Positions 1-11,839 of a stretch of DNA of 64,000 nucleotides are shown in pieces. Source of the DNA: Poecilobothrus nobilitatus (taxonomy: Eukaryota > Arthropoda > Insecta > Diptera > Dolichopodidae); contig OX352772.1 in NCBI GenBank assembly GCA_947095535.1, positions 116,695,997 through 116,759,996 on the forward strand, read 5' to 3'. The first letter of the stretch is position 1. Each line of letters starts with the position of its first letter. The notes beneath the pieces are model-generated. The model did not search any database. It was not told the DNA's origin and saw nothing but the letters and a program-made list of their open reading frames with translations. The translations under genes were made by a program, and so were the position numbers.

Positions 1-440
1 ACTTTTTAAGCTCGACAACAAAGAAATTAAAAATTATCATTGAGACCTGATGCCGAAACGGGTTAATGCATTGTAACCAATTCAACTTAGTAGGCTTCTG
101 TGCTAAAGAGTAACAATTTTGTAATTTTTCAATTCAATTGGTCAAAACTTTTAAGCGCGACAATAAAAAAATTAAAATACTTCATTGGGCCCTGGTGCCG
201 AAACAGGTTAATGGATCGTAACCAAGTCAACTGAGTGAGCTTCTGGAGTGAAGAACTACACTTTTGTAAATTTTCAACTCAATTGGTCACACCGTTTAAG
301 CGCGACATTAAGGTAAATTAAAAAATTTCACTGAACCCTGGTGCCGAAATGGGTTAATGAATCCTAGCCAAAATAATTTAGTAAGCTTTTCTGCTAAAGA
401 GCAACAGTTTTGCAAATTTTCAAATCAATTGGTGAAACCG
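1..440 (+). repeat. Diverged satellite monomers (about 145 bp)
   Basis: Three successive monomers can be read from the recurring block 'gccgaaac.ggttaatg', at about 50, 197 and 342, giving a period near 146 bp. Each is followed by the conserved 'caactcaattggt' and 'tttaagcgcgaca' blocks. The same monomer builds the large array at 41.1-44.3 kb. These copies are more diverged and run directly into a Helentron-like 3' end. Confidence 0.8.
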
Positions 441-932
441 TTTAAGCAGGACATCAAAAAAATGTAATGAACTTCGTTCGGCTCTCGTGCCCAAACGGGT
501 TACCAAAAATTTACAAAAATTCGTCTCAGGGGTTTTTTCAGACCATAAAACCGCCATACAAAATTAGACATAAATCGAAAACAAAAAAAAATTTCGAAGC
601 CCGCCGGGCCGAACCCGAGTGACATGTGGCAACCCAATTTCTTGGGTACACTACTAAAGATGAGAAGAACATTTGTGCAAATTTTCAACTCAATCTGTCA
701 AACCGTTCAGGCAGAACAACGAAAAAACCAAAACGCTTTAAAACGCTCTCGGGCCGCAATGGGTTAATGAACCAAAAGGCGATATAGCCTATAACTCCTT
801 CCAGGGTCGTAGAAATGTTTCTGCAAAATTTGGTTGCAATCGGACTGGTGGTTTTTACGTGAATCCGTGCCAAACAAACAAACAAACAGAATTTCTTCAT
901 TATATATTAGATATTTTTTTAATTCTTTCTGT
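440..932 (+). mobile_element. Helentron-type 3' end, copy 1 (non-coding)
   Basis: This stretch is colinear with 54,690-55,190 over about 500 bases. Shared blocks include 'aatgaacttcgttcggctctc', 'accataaaaccgccata' and 'ggactggtggtttttacgtg', and both end in a CAAA repeat followed by 'gaatttcttc' and 'attagat'. In both places it follows the ~145-bp satellite monomer. I infer the 3' region of a Helentron/DINE-1-like rolling-circle element, because such elements carry internal tandem repeats and a decayed Rep gene lies beside the large array at 39.6 kb. No coding capacity is seen; short ORFs on both strands here are chance. Confidence 0.6.
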
Positions 933-1394
933 TTATATTACAATGTACGGTATAGTTTAGAGTATATGAATAGAAAACTTTATTTTTACCCGAACACCAT
1001 TAAATTTCCTTTTTTTTTCAAAACACTTAATTCCATTTTTTAAATGTATTTTACTGTATTTGATTTTATTAATTTAAGTATTATTTAAAATTTTATAGTA
1101 AATATCATTGAATTTTAAGTTATTATTTTTATGGAATTTATATAAGCAGATACTTATACTTATATATTTCTTAGGTTTCTATAATACATTCATAATCTGA
1201 TATAATCCGTATATTCCTTTATAATATAGTACATACATAAGTCAAAAATCTTTTGTTTTAAGCCAACCTATTAAATTTTTTTTCCTTGATTCCGTAATCA
1301 TAAAATTCTATTATTAGCACATCAATTTACATATAAGTAAATCAATTTATAATTGGAATTGGAATTTTCAGATACTATCCTCATAACTAATCCA
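933..1394. other. AT-rich spacer, nothing recognised
   Basis: A very AT-rich stretch with short runs of A and T. I see no ORF with protein-like composition, no repeat shared with the rest of the window and no tRNA-like boxes. Confidence 0.5.
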
Positions 1395-1935
1395 TCTACA
1401 AATTTCTATTTTTCTTAATGACAGTAGCTCATCTCTAATTTTATGCCATTCCTTAAGAATGTGATTTGGGTGATCTCAATCAGTTTCTTGCGATCATATT
1501 TGTTTAGTGAAAGCTCTTCACTTTTCCAAAATTTACTTAGTTCTTTGCTAATTGCTCAGCTTCACCAATAAAGCAGTTAATTGTATTTTCTGGAGCCTCA
1601 TTTTTCACTTCACCTGTAGCCAAACTTGGTTTTCTCTGCTATAGGAGTACGTGGTTTTCCCCTTATTTTGAATTATTTGGCAAGAAATATCGGCTCCTAA
1701 AATTATATCTGTTCTATTTGGTGTATGGAAATTGTGATTCCATACACTAGCCTTCTATTTGACTAGTTCTAAACTTTGGATATGTTTCCAATTATGATAG
1801 GAAGTTACATGTTCTGATGGCAAATAGCCGGTCAATTTTGTTGAGACTAATGATTTGGTCACGCATAAAAATGACGTATTCAATCTCGATTTTAAGGTAA
1901 TTTCTACGAAATTTTGACCTATATCGGATTTTGTA
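1395..1935 (-). pseudogene. BEL/Pao retrotransposon protease-region remnant
   Basis: On the minus strand, frame-shifted pieces read like the aspartic-protease end of a BEL/Pao Gag-Pol. One is 'TGYLPSEHVT..NWKHIQSL', then a PNR-D-IILGADI box, the usual end of BEL/Pao proteases, and then a stretch like the start of pol (CFIGEAEQLAKEL). Stops and shifts break the frame. No LTR is visible on either side, so this is an internal fragment. It is not continuous with the BEL pieces at 22.5-25.4 kb or 60.1-60.9 kb; whether they are one family cannot be judged because they cover different domains. Confidence 0.55.
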
Positions 1936-2015
1936 AGTTGTAATTTTATTAGTTATCAATCAGTAATCTGTCTACTACTACTAGTGTTAGCAAAATCGTA
2001 TAATCTGAAAAATAT

Positions 2016-4540
2016 ATCGAACGCCAAAGCAGTGCTATCACATGCGTAAAAACAAATCCGAAGGGAAAACGAACTGTCAAAAAGCAAGTGGAAGAAAATT
2101 TTCACTTGAATAAAATTAATTAAAATTAATTATTATAAAGCAATATTTAATAAAGTAATTTATAAAATTTAATATTATGTGGTTGGGGTTAACACATGTC
2201 AGAGAGTGAAAGATAATTAAAAAATATTTTTAATTAGCTATAATGATTTAAATTGATTATAAAAAGAAAAAAAAATAATTAAAGATTAAGCAGTTAAAAG
2301 AAAGTATAAAAATAACAAAATAAAAATTGTCTAAACGCAAAAATAGTAAGGAAAAGTAGAAAGTTTCCAAAGAAAAAAGAAGAAAAAAAAAATAAAAAAA
2401 TTAGTAAGAAATAAAATTGGAAAACTGCCATTTAGTTGTGGTGTAGAGGTGAAGAGAGCATATATAAACATGGCTGAATGCAGTAATTGCAGCAACTATT
2501 TTCACCTTAGCTGTCTAAACATTAGGCCGACCCATGCAGAGTATTTGAAAAGAATTCTTTCCCAATATATTGCGATAAATGTAGAAAAAATCGAAGCAAC
2601 TGAATGCGCTCAGCAATAAGTGTAAATGCATCAAATAGTAAAACAGAAAAGAAAAACAACACAAAAGAAAAAACAGTTGATAAAATCTCTAAGCAAATTG
2701 TAACCAACAATAGCAACAACAATAATAACAACAATAGTTGCTACTAGTGTTCCGCAAACACTTAATGCTGCATCTATTCTAATAGCAACTAGTGTAAATG
2801 AAAGCAAAACACTAATGTAGAAACAACAAGTGTTAATAAAGAATCTAATCTTAAAATAACTAGTGTAAATGAAAGCACATTTAATGAGAAAGCAATAAGT
2901 GTAAATGATGACTGTTCTTTAAATATGATTTATAACAAACTATTAAGGTTAGAAGAAACAAACGAACAATATTTAGCTACTATCATCTTTCTAAAAAAGG
3001 AAAAAGATGAACTGAAGGAAAGAGTGGAAAAATTAGAAATTGAATTAAACTGTGAAAAGTCGAAACATAAAGAGAAAGATATAGAAATTGTTTGAGTGCC
3101 AAATGTAAACAAAAATAATGTGGAAGCATTATCTAAAAAAATTATTTGTGAAGGTTTATTATTAAATATAGCCGAACATAAAATAAAGTAATGTTATGCT
3201 AAAACTAGGAAATTAAAGGATGAATCTTCTTCAAGGAATATTGTTTGTATTCGTTTTGCCAACTATAATATTAAGCAAGAAGCTATGAGGCAAAAAGTTA
3301 AAAGCAAAAAGTTTTTAACATCTAAATTATTTAGTGCCAATGAAGAAAAAATAAATTTATTTACATAAATAACAGCATGAAAAATTACATTCATAATTTA
3401 TTTATGAAAGCAAAAAGGCTAAAGTTGGAAGAGAAGTATAAATATTTATGGTATGGGTCCAGGTATTTTAAAAAAAAAATGAAGGTAGTGGGGTCATTAA
3501 AATTAGATCTCAAAATGATTTGAAAAATTTTATAAATCGATGTTAATCATTGTTTCTGAAGTATAGATATATGAATACGAAAAAAATAATTACTCAATAC
3601 CTGGTTATAATTTTTCTGCGTTAACTAATGATGGTTATACAGCAGGTGGAGTAGATTTTTTATTAAATGTGAGTATGATTGTGAACTAGCTTATTTTAAC
3701 TTTTTAAGTGCTGACATTATTAAAGTCAAGTTTAAAATTAATGATGAAATATTTTCTTTTGTATGTGTGTATCATTTTCTTAAGTATAGGTTGATCTATT
3801 TAAAGAAGAATTTGGGAATGTGAAAGTGGCTGTTTTAACTTTAATATCACAGGTCATTCCATGGCTGATTTATTAAATCAGGACTTCGTGTATAATCATT
3901 CTGTAAGTCGTGACCAACATCATCCTAAAATAAAATAGACTTTGGCATACTTAATGACTGTCTTATGTATGAAAATTGGAAAGTGGTCTATCTGGCAGAT
4001 GATGCCAGTCAGGCATATGAAAATTTTTTATTAATAAATCGATATGAAAATGAAAATTTTTTAAAAATTTTCATGTGCCATATAGAAAGTTCAAAATTTA
4101 TTCCAATTAGGTTGACAGAAGACAGAAGAAATTTATTAGGGCGGTTGACAGAAGACTTAAACCATGGATGAACAGAGGGCTATTGTCTAAAATAAGAAAA
4201 AGAAATAAATTATATCAAAAATATTCTAGGAACCCCTCGAATTTAAGACTGAAAACCGATTACAAAAGGTTAAGCAAAAATCTAAACAAAGAAATTTTGC
4301 AGAGGATCAATTCTATAAAGGTGAACTCCTTAGAAATAAAGCTAACTTAAGGGAGGAGTGGCGTGTAGTAAATAACATTATTAACAGAAATAGTCAAAAA
4401 AAAAATCTATAGTTCTTGAGCTGAATGAGCAGATTATTTCTAGTCCAAATGAAGTTGCAAATATATTTAATTCTTATTTTTCAAATGTTTATAATTACAC
4501 AATGGACCAAGAACTTAATCATGTTTGTCTGAAATTGGTT
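2016..4540 (+). pseudogene. LINE C, copy 1 (ORF1 plus start of ORF2), CR1/Jockey group
   Basis: The copy begins at the shared block 'cgaacgccaaagcag' and contains, in order: a broken ORF1 with a PHD-like Cys/His finger (MPFSCGV..., C-x2-C...FHLSCLN, then an IYCDKC end in another frame); a charged coiled-coil stretch near 2,930-3,095 rich in E, K and L; an RRM-like tail; part of an apurinic-type endonuclease (NFSALTNDGYTAGG, FNITGHS); and a basic linker (RGLLSKIRKRNKLYQKYSR). It stops near VCLKLV, before any reverse transcriptase. About 225 bases of endonuclease present in copy 2 are missing near 3,818. Many stops are present. The finger plus endonuclease order fits CR1/Jockey-type LINEs; the exact clade is not settled. 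Confidence 0.75.
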
Positions 4541-4700
4541 TGACCTGAGATTAAAACGTTTGAAAATGCATAAAACAATAGCATATAAAAGGGCAAGAAT
4601 TGGAACGATGAAATTGGAGAGAATACAGAAACTTGAGAAATTATTATAAATCTGAAATTGAGAAAAAGAAAAATTCTTTTATCAAAAATAAAATGAACGA
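4541..4700 (+). pseudogene. LINE E, linker fragment 1
   Basis: Frame-shifted reading gives a basic stretch like the region between endonuclease and reverse transcriptase of a LINE, including 'RNYYKSEIEKKKNSFIKNKM'. The part after the D copy, at 6,016, reads on as DPKEKWRIMKEL, so one LINE (E) was split by insertion of D. The same piece recurs at 10,017-10,177, which shows that it belongs to the duplicated block. Confidence 0.55.
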
Positions 4701-6015
4701 GGAAGAATACAGTTGCCTTTGTCAACTCTTAGATACCCGTACGAACCGTTAGTATGTTCACAGCCTGTCACTTTGCTTACAATATTATTTTTTTAATATT
4801 TTAGTATTTTAAAATAATTTGGGTGAATTTTATAATTTCTAGAATTATGGGTTGTACATATATTCAAACTATATGTTTATACATTCTTTAAAAGCAGATT
4901 TTAACCTTTCACATAACGATTATCAATCCAAAACTTTTTCAAATATTCTATAGTACCATTTACTACTAAGCGGTAAATGTATATTAAATTTACTTAGTAC
5001 AAAATAGTAAATATAATTTTAAATATATTTACTATTTATATTTAAATATTCCATAATTATATTTAAATATAAATATTATATTTAAATATAAATATTATAT
5101 TTAAATATTCCATTGACAGAATAATTTCTTATAAGTACAATAAAATACATATATGTATGTATGTAAATACGGCGCTATATAATATACATCTATACTCTTA
5201 TCATTCATTCACTAGTGACATATACGATATGTAAATAAACATGATATTATATAAGTCAATATCAATATAAGTCATATCAATATCATATAAATAAAAATTC
5301 TTCAAGCAACCGTTATGTTGTTTATTTATTAACATTTTTTTGTACTACGCATTATATCCTCAACAATTTCAAATTATCGAGTAAAACAAAATGGAAAAAA
5401 TTCGTTAAAGAAATTTGTTAGAAAATTTGAAAAAATCAAGTAACACTTTCGTCAATTATAAAGTAACCCTATATTATTAAAAATAGTTGTTAACAGAAAT
5501 AAGAGTATAATGTTGAAGCATTAATTTTTGTGTATTACTTCAAAAACATTTTAACAGGTGTTCAAGTTACAGGTGTTTAAAAATAGGAAATTTTCAGTTT
5601 TTGACCCCTTACAGCTCCTAAACGGGGAGTGATACAAAAAAAAGTTATAAAAAATAAAATTAATATTTTTGTGAGATCTATCAGCAGTTAAAATTTTATA
5701 GCTCTATTTCAAAAAAAATGTCGGGATCTAAAAGTTAGGTGTTCGAGAGCTACCCTAAGTTTTGGTCCAAACTCAACCAAAAAAAATAAGGAACCTACAA
5801 ATTACTCCAAGAATATTTTGTGTAAATTTCAAGATTCTAGCTTTCTTAGTTTTTGAGTTAGCGTGCTGACGGACGGACGGACATGGCTCAAAAGTCTTAG
5901 AATTTTTTTCTGATCCGATCCATACCTTTGAAGGTATATCTAGCTCGCTTATTTCGAGGTGTTACAAACGGAGCAGTAATTTTATTATACCCGATCCTAT
6001 CGTACGGGTATAAAA
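4701..6015 (+). mobile_element. Repeat D, copy 1 (non-autonomous DNA-transposon-like)
   Basis: A ~1.3-kb non-coding repeat. It starts at 'gaagaatacagttg', has 'atacccgtacga' shortly after, and ends with 'cgtacgggtataaaaa', so short inverted termini (ATACCCGTACGA) are visible. Inside are a run of GACG units at 5,866-5,881 and a conserved 3' block with two 'gatcc' sites ('ctgatccgatccatac'). The termini and the GACG run resemble non-autonomous repeats common in fly genomes. No ORF of protein-like composition. It interrupts LINE E. Confidence 0.75.
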
Positions 6016-6286
6016 ATGCTAGTGATCCAAAAGAAAAATGGAGAATAATGAAAGAACTGGTACTAAAAAGTATAGAAAAGAAATAGACAAAGTTAAATTT
6101 GGAAATGAGATTATAAACGAAAATTATGATATATCAAATAGATTGAATGAATATTTTATAAATAGTGTGGAAGATATACATAGATCTATTATTTTTGAAG
6201 CTTATAAGCATAACATAACCGAATTAACTTCACAATTTAAATTCAAAATGATAAATAATATAGAACTAAAAAATATTGTTAAAACG
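6016..6286 (+). pseudogene. LINE E, linker fragment 2
   Basis: The stretch encodes DPKEKWRIMKEL, then, after a shift, a 93-codon open stretch starting at 6,038 (KVKFGNEIINENYDISNRLN, EYFINSVEDIH). A W.I...L box followed by '..I....I.N.FN.YF...' is the usual sequence just before the reverse transcriptase in CR1/Jockey-type LINEs. The frame runs into repeat D at about 6,287, and the reverse transcriptase follows only at 11,840. Confidence 0.65.
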
Positions 6287-7416
6287 AGAAAGAATACAGT
6301 TGCCTTTGTCAGCTCTTAGATACCCGTACGAACCGTTAGTATGTTCACAGCCTGTCACTTTGCTTACAATATTATTTTTTTAATATTTTAGTATTTTAAA
6401 ATAATTTGGGTGAATTTTATAATTTCTAGAATTATGGGTTGTACATATATTCAAACTATATGTTTGTACATTCTTTAAAAGCAGATTTTAACCTTCCACA
6501 TAACGATTATCAATCCAAAACTTTTTCAAATATTCTATAGTACCATTTAATACTAAGCGGTAAATGTATATTAAATTTACTTAGTACAAAATAGTAAATA
6601 TAATTTTAAATATTATATTATATTATATTTAAATATTCCATTGACAGAATAATTTCTTATAAGTGCAATAAAATACATATATGTATGTAAATACGGTGCT
6701 ATATAATATACATCTATACTCTTATTATTCATTCACTAGTGACATATACGATATGTAAATAAACATGATATTATATAAGTCAATATCAATATAAATATCA
6801 TATAAATAAAAATTCTTCAAGCAACCGTTATGTTGTTTATTTATTTACATTTTTTTGTACTACGCATTATATCCTCAACAATTTCAAATTATCGAGTAAA
6901 ACAAAATGGAAAAAATTCGTTAAAGAAATTTGTTAGAAAATTTGAAAAAATCAAGTAACACTTTCGTCAATTATAAAGTAACCCTATATTATTAAAAACA
7001 GTTGTTAACAGAAATAAGAGTATAATGTTGAAGCTTTAATTTTTGCATATTACTTCAAAAAAATTTTAACAGGTGTTCAAGTTACAGGTGTTTAAAAATA
7101 GGAAATTTTCAGTTTTTGACTCATTACAGCTCCTAAACGGGGAGTGATACAAAAAAAATTTTCATAGCTCTATTTCAAAAAAAATGTCGGGATCTAAAAG
7201 TTAGGTGTTCGAGAGCTACCCTAAGTTTTGGTCCAAACTCAACCAAAAAAAATAGGGAACCCACAAATTTATTTTGCAATATTTTGTATAAATTTCAAGA
7301 TTCTAGCTTTCTTAGTTTTTGAGTTAGCGTGCTGACGGACGGACGGACGGACGGATGGACGCATCCTATCGTACGGGTATAAAAATTACTCCTCCGTTTG
7401 TAACACCTCGAAATAA
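6287..7416 (+). mobile_element. Repeat D, copy 2, with a short inverted end piece
   Basis: Same family as 4,701-6,015, but about 50 bases are missing in the AT stretch near 6,615 and the 3' block is altered. After the GACG run the sequence jumps to 'catcctatcgtacgggtataaaaa'. It is followed by 31 bases (7,386-7,416) that are the D 3' region in reverse orientation ('ttactcctccgtttgtaaca'). The same odd junction occurs at the end of copy 3, so copies 2 and 3 share one rearrangement. Confidence 0.75.
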
Positions 7417-10016
7417 TCGAACGCCAAAGCAGTGCTATAACATGCGTAAAAACAAATCCGAAGGGAAAACGAACTGTCAAAAAGCAAGTGGAAGAAAATT
7501 TTCACTTGAATAAAATTAATTAAAATTAATTATTATAAAGCAATATTTAATAAAGTAATTTATAAAATTTAATATTATGTCGTTGGGGTTAACACATGTC
7601 AGAGAGTGAAAGATAATTAAAAAATATTTTTAATTAGCTATAATAATTTAAATTGATTATAAAAAGAAAAAAAAATAATTAAAGATTAAGCAGTTAAAAG
7701 AAAGTATAAAAATAACAAAATAAAAATTGTCTAAACGCAAAAATAGTAAGGAAAAGGAAAAAGTTTCCAAAGAAAAAAGAAGAAAAAAAAAATAAAAAAA
7801 TTAGTAAGAAATAAAATTGAAAAAATGCCATTTAGTTGTGGTGTAGAGGTGAAGAGAGCATATATAAACATGGCTGAATGCAGTAATTGCAGCAACTATT
7901 TTCACCTTAGCTGTCTAAACATTAGGCCGACCCATGCAGAGTATTTGAAAAGAATTCTTTCCCAATATATTGCGATAAATGTAGAAAAAATCGAAGCAAC
8001 TGAATGCGCTCAGCAATAAGTGTAAATGCATCAAATAGTAAAACAGAAAAGAAAAACAACACAAAAGAAAAAACAGTTGATAAAATCTCTAAGCAAATTG
8101 TAACCAACAATAGTAACAACAATAATAACAACAATAGTTGCTACTAGTGTTCCGCAAACACTTAATGCTGCATCTATTCTAATAGCAACTAGTGTAAATG
8201 AAAGCAAAACACTAATGTAGAAACAACAAGTGTTAATAAAGAATCTAATCTTAAAATAACTAGTGTAAATGAAAGCACATTTAATGAGAAAGCAATAAGT
8301 GTAAATGATGACTGTTCTTTAAATATGATTTATAACAAACTATTAAGGTTAGAAGAAACAAACGAACAATATTTAGCTACTATCATCTTTCTAAAAAAGG
8401 AAAAAGATGAACTGAAGGAAAGAGTGGAAAAATTAGAAATTGAATTAAACTGTGAAAAGTCGAAACATAAAGAGAAAGATATAGAAATTGTTTGAGTGCC
8501 AAATGTAAACAAAAATAATGTGGAAGCATTATCTAAAAAAATTATTTGTGAAGGTTTATTATTAAATATAGCCGAACATAAAATAAAGTAATGTTATGCT
8601 AAAACTAGGAAATTAAAGGAAGAAAAAATAAATTTATTTACATAAATAACAGCATGAAAAATTACATTCATAATTTATTTATGAAAGCAAAAAGGCTAAA
8701 GTTGGTATAAATATTTATGGTATGGGTCCAGGTATTTTATAAAAAAAATGAAGGTAATGGGGTCATTAAAATTAGATCTCAAAATGATTTGAAAAATTTT
8801 ATAAATCGATGTTAATCATTGTTTCTGAAATATAGATATATGACTACGAAAAAAATGATTACTCAATACCTGATTATAATTTTTCTGCGTTAACAAATGA
8901 TGGTTATACAGCAGGTGGAGTAGATTTTTTATTAAATGTGAGTATGATTGTGAACTAGCTTATTTTAACTTTTTAAGTGCTGACATTATTAAAGTCAAGT
9001 TTAAAATTAATGATGAAATATTTTCTTTTGTATGTGTGTATCGTTTTCTTAAGTATAGTGTAGATCTATTTAAAGAAGAATTTGGGAAATTTTTAGATAT
9101 TGAAAAATCAAATAACTTAATTGTTTTAGGTAATTTTAATTTTGACCTCCTAAATACGAACAATGATGTGGATGGCTATCTGAATTTACTAACTTTAAAT
9201 AGCTTACTTTCAGTTATTAATGAATCTATTAGAACAGTTTCTGGCAAATGTTTGGATCATATTTACCTTCGTCTTGACAATATTTCCATTAATTCATGTG
9301 AAAGTGGCTGTTTTAACTTTAATATCACAGATCATTCCATGGCTGATTTATTAAATCAGGACTTCGTGTATAATCATTCTGTAAGTCGTGACCAACATCA
9401 TCCTAAAATAAAATAGACTTTGGCATACTTAATGACTGTCTTATGTATGAAAATTGGGAAGTGGTCTATCTGGCAGATGATGCCAGTCAGGTATATGAAA
9501 ATTTTTTATTAATAAATCGATATGAAAATGAAAATTTTTTAAAAATTTTCATGTGCCATATAGAAAGTTCAAAATTTATTCCAATTAGGTTGACAGAAGA
9601 CAGAAGAAATTTATTAGGGCGGTTGACAGAAGACTTAAACCATGGATGAACAGAGGGCTATTGTCTAAAATAAGAAAAAGAAATAAATTATATCAAAAAT
9701 ATTCTAGGAACCCCTCGAATTTAAGACTGAAAACCGATTACAAAAGGTTAAGCAAAAATCTAAACAAAGAAATTTTGCAGAGGATCAATTCTATAAAGGT
9801 GAACTCCTTAGAAATAAAGCTAACTTAAGGGAGGAGCGGCGTGTAGTAAATAACATTATTAACAGAAATAGTAAAAAAAAATCTATAGTTCTTGAGCTGA
9901 ATGAGCAGATTATTTCTAGTCCAAATGAAGTTGCAAATATATTTAATTCTTATTTTTCAAATGTTTATAATTACACAATGGACCAAGAACTTAATCATGT
10001 TTGTCTGAAATTGGTT
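7417..10016 (+). pseudogene. LINE C, copy 2 (duplicate of 2,016-4,540)
   Basis: Nearly base-for-base the same as copy 1, including the same stop codons (for example after EKDIEIV), so it was copied after the element was already broken. It keeps the endonuclease stretch lost from copy 1: at 9,036-9,416 there is an open frame with LGNFNFDLLN, GKCLDHIYLR and FNITDHS, the late catalytic boxes of an apurinic-type endonuclease. It lacks about 115 bases of the ORF1 tail near 8,621 and a few bases near 8,706 that copy 1 keeps. No reverse transcriptase follows. Confidence 0.8.
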
Positions 10017-10177
10017 TGACCTGAGATTAAAACGTTTGAAAATGCATAAAACAATAGCATATAAAAGGGCAAGAATTGGAACGATGAAATTGGAGAGAAT
10101 ACAGAAACTTGAGAAATTATTATAAATCTGAAATTGAGAAAAAGAAAAATTCTTTTATCAAAAATAAAATGAACGAG
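10017..10177 (+). pseudogene. LINE E linker fragment 1, duplicate
   Basis: Same sequence as 4,541-4,700, again running straight into repeat D. It shows that the duplicated unit covered LINE C, this piece and at least the left part of D. Confidence 0.6.
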
Positions 10178-11244
10178 GAAGAATACAGTTGCCTTTTTCA
10201 ACTCTTAGATACTCTTAGATAATATTTTAGTTTTTTAAAATAATTTGGGTGAATTTTATAATTTCTAGAATTATGGGTTGTACATATATTCAAACTATAT
10301 GTTTGTACATTCTTTAAAAGCAGATTTTAACCTTCCACATAACGATTATCAATCCAAAACTTTTTCAAATATTCTATAGTACCATTTAATACTAAGCGGT
10401 AAATGTATATTAAATTTACTTAGTACAAAATAGTAAATATAATTTTAAATATTATATTATATCATATTTAAATATTCCATTGACAGAATAATTTCTTATA
10501 AGTACAATAAAATCCATATATGCATGTAAATACGGTGCTATATAATATACATCTATACTCTCATCATTCATTCACTAGTGACATATACGATATGTAAATA
10601 AACATGATATTATATAAGACAATATCAATATAAGTCATATCAATATCATATAAATAAAAATTCTTCAAGCAACCGTTATGTTGTTTATTTATTTACATTT
10701 TTTTGTACTACGCATTATATCTTCAACAATTTCAAATTATCGAGTAAAACAAAATGGAAAAAATTCGTTAAAGAAATTTGTTAGAAAATTTGAGAAAATC
10801 AAGTAACACTTTCGTCAATTTTAAAGTAACCCTATATTATTAAAAACAGTTGTTAACAGAAATAAGAGTATAATGTTGAAGCTGCTTTAATTTTTGCATA
10901 TTACTTCAAAAAAATTTTAACAGGTGTTCAAGTTACAGGTGTTTAAAAATAGGAAATTTTCAGTTTTTGACCCCTTACAGCTCCTAAACGGGGAGTGATA
11001 CAAAAAAAATTTTCATAGCTCTATTTCAAAAAAAATGTCGGGATCTAAAAGTTAGGTGTTCGAGAGCTACCCTAAGTTTTGGTCCAAACTCAACCAAAAA
11101 AAATAGAGAACCTACAAATTACACCAGGAATATTTTGTATAAATTTCAAGATTCTAGCTTTCTTAGTTTTTGAGTTAGCGTGCTGACGGACGGACGGACG
11201 GACGGACGGACGGATGGACGCATCCTATCGTACGGGTATAAAAA
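10178..11244 (+). mobile_element. Repeat D, copy 3
   Basis: The left end matches the other copies ('gaagaatacagttgcctttt'), but about 85 bases around the first ATACCCG box are lost near 10,216. It then follows D through the AT-rich core to an expanded GACG run at 11,184-11,215. It ends in 'gtacgggtataaaaa' and is followed at once by D in the opposite orientation. Confidence 0.75.
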
Positions 11245-11839
11245 TTACTCCTCCGTTTGTAACACGAAATAAGCGAGCTAGATATACCTTCAAAGGTATG
11301 GATCGGATCAGAAAAAAATTCTAAGACTTTTGAGCCATGTCCGTCCGTCCGTCCGCCGTCCGTCAGCACGCTAACTCAAAAACTAAGAAAGTAAAATCTT
11401 GAAATTTACACAAAATATTTTGGGAATAATTGTATATTATATAGCACCGTATTTACATACATATATGTATTTTATTTTACTTTTAAGAAATTATTCTGTC
11501 AGTGGAATATTTAAATATAATATAATATAATATTTAAAATTATAATTACTATTTTGTACTAAGTAAATTTAATATACATTTACCGCTTAGTATTAAATGG
11601 TACTATAGAATATTTGAAAAAGTTTTGGATTGATAATCGTTATGTGGAAGGTACCCATAGTTCTAGAAATTATAAAATTCACCCAAATTATTTTAAAATA
11701 CTAAAATATTAAAAAAAAAATATTGTAAGCAGAGTGACAGGCTGTGAACATACAACGGTTCGTACGGGTATCTAAGAGTTGACAGAGACAACTGTATTCT
11801 TCCTTGTATTATACCCGATCCTATCATAGGGGTATAAAT
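11245..11839 (-). mobile_element. Repeat D, copy 4, inverted and internally deleted
   Basis: The reverse complement of the D sequence: 'cgaaataagcgagctag' first, then the GTCC run at 11,339-11,366, then, after an internal loss of roughly 500 bases near 11,424, the left part of D ending at 'actgtattcttcc'. Together with copy 3 it forms a head-to-head inverted repeat centred near 11,245. A short direct D end ('tatacccgatcctatc') at 11,810-11,835 closes it, after which LINE E resumes. Confidence 0.75.

Noticed and set aside
2522..2734. 70-codon leucine-rich minus-strand ORF, also at 7,922-8,134
   Set aside because: The leucine run comes from a CAA/AAC repeat in LINE C ORF1 read antisense; its recurrence only reflects the segmental duplication.
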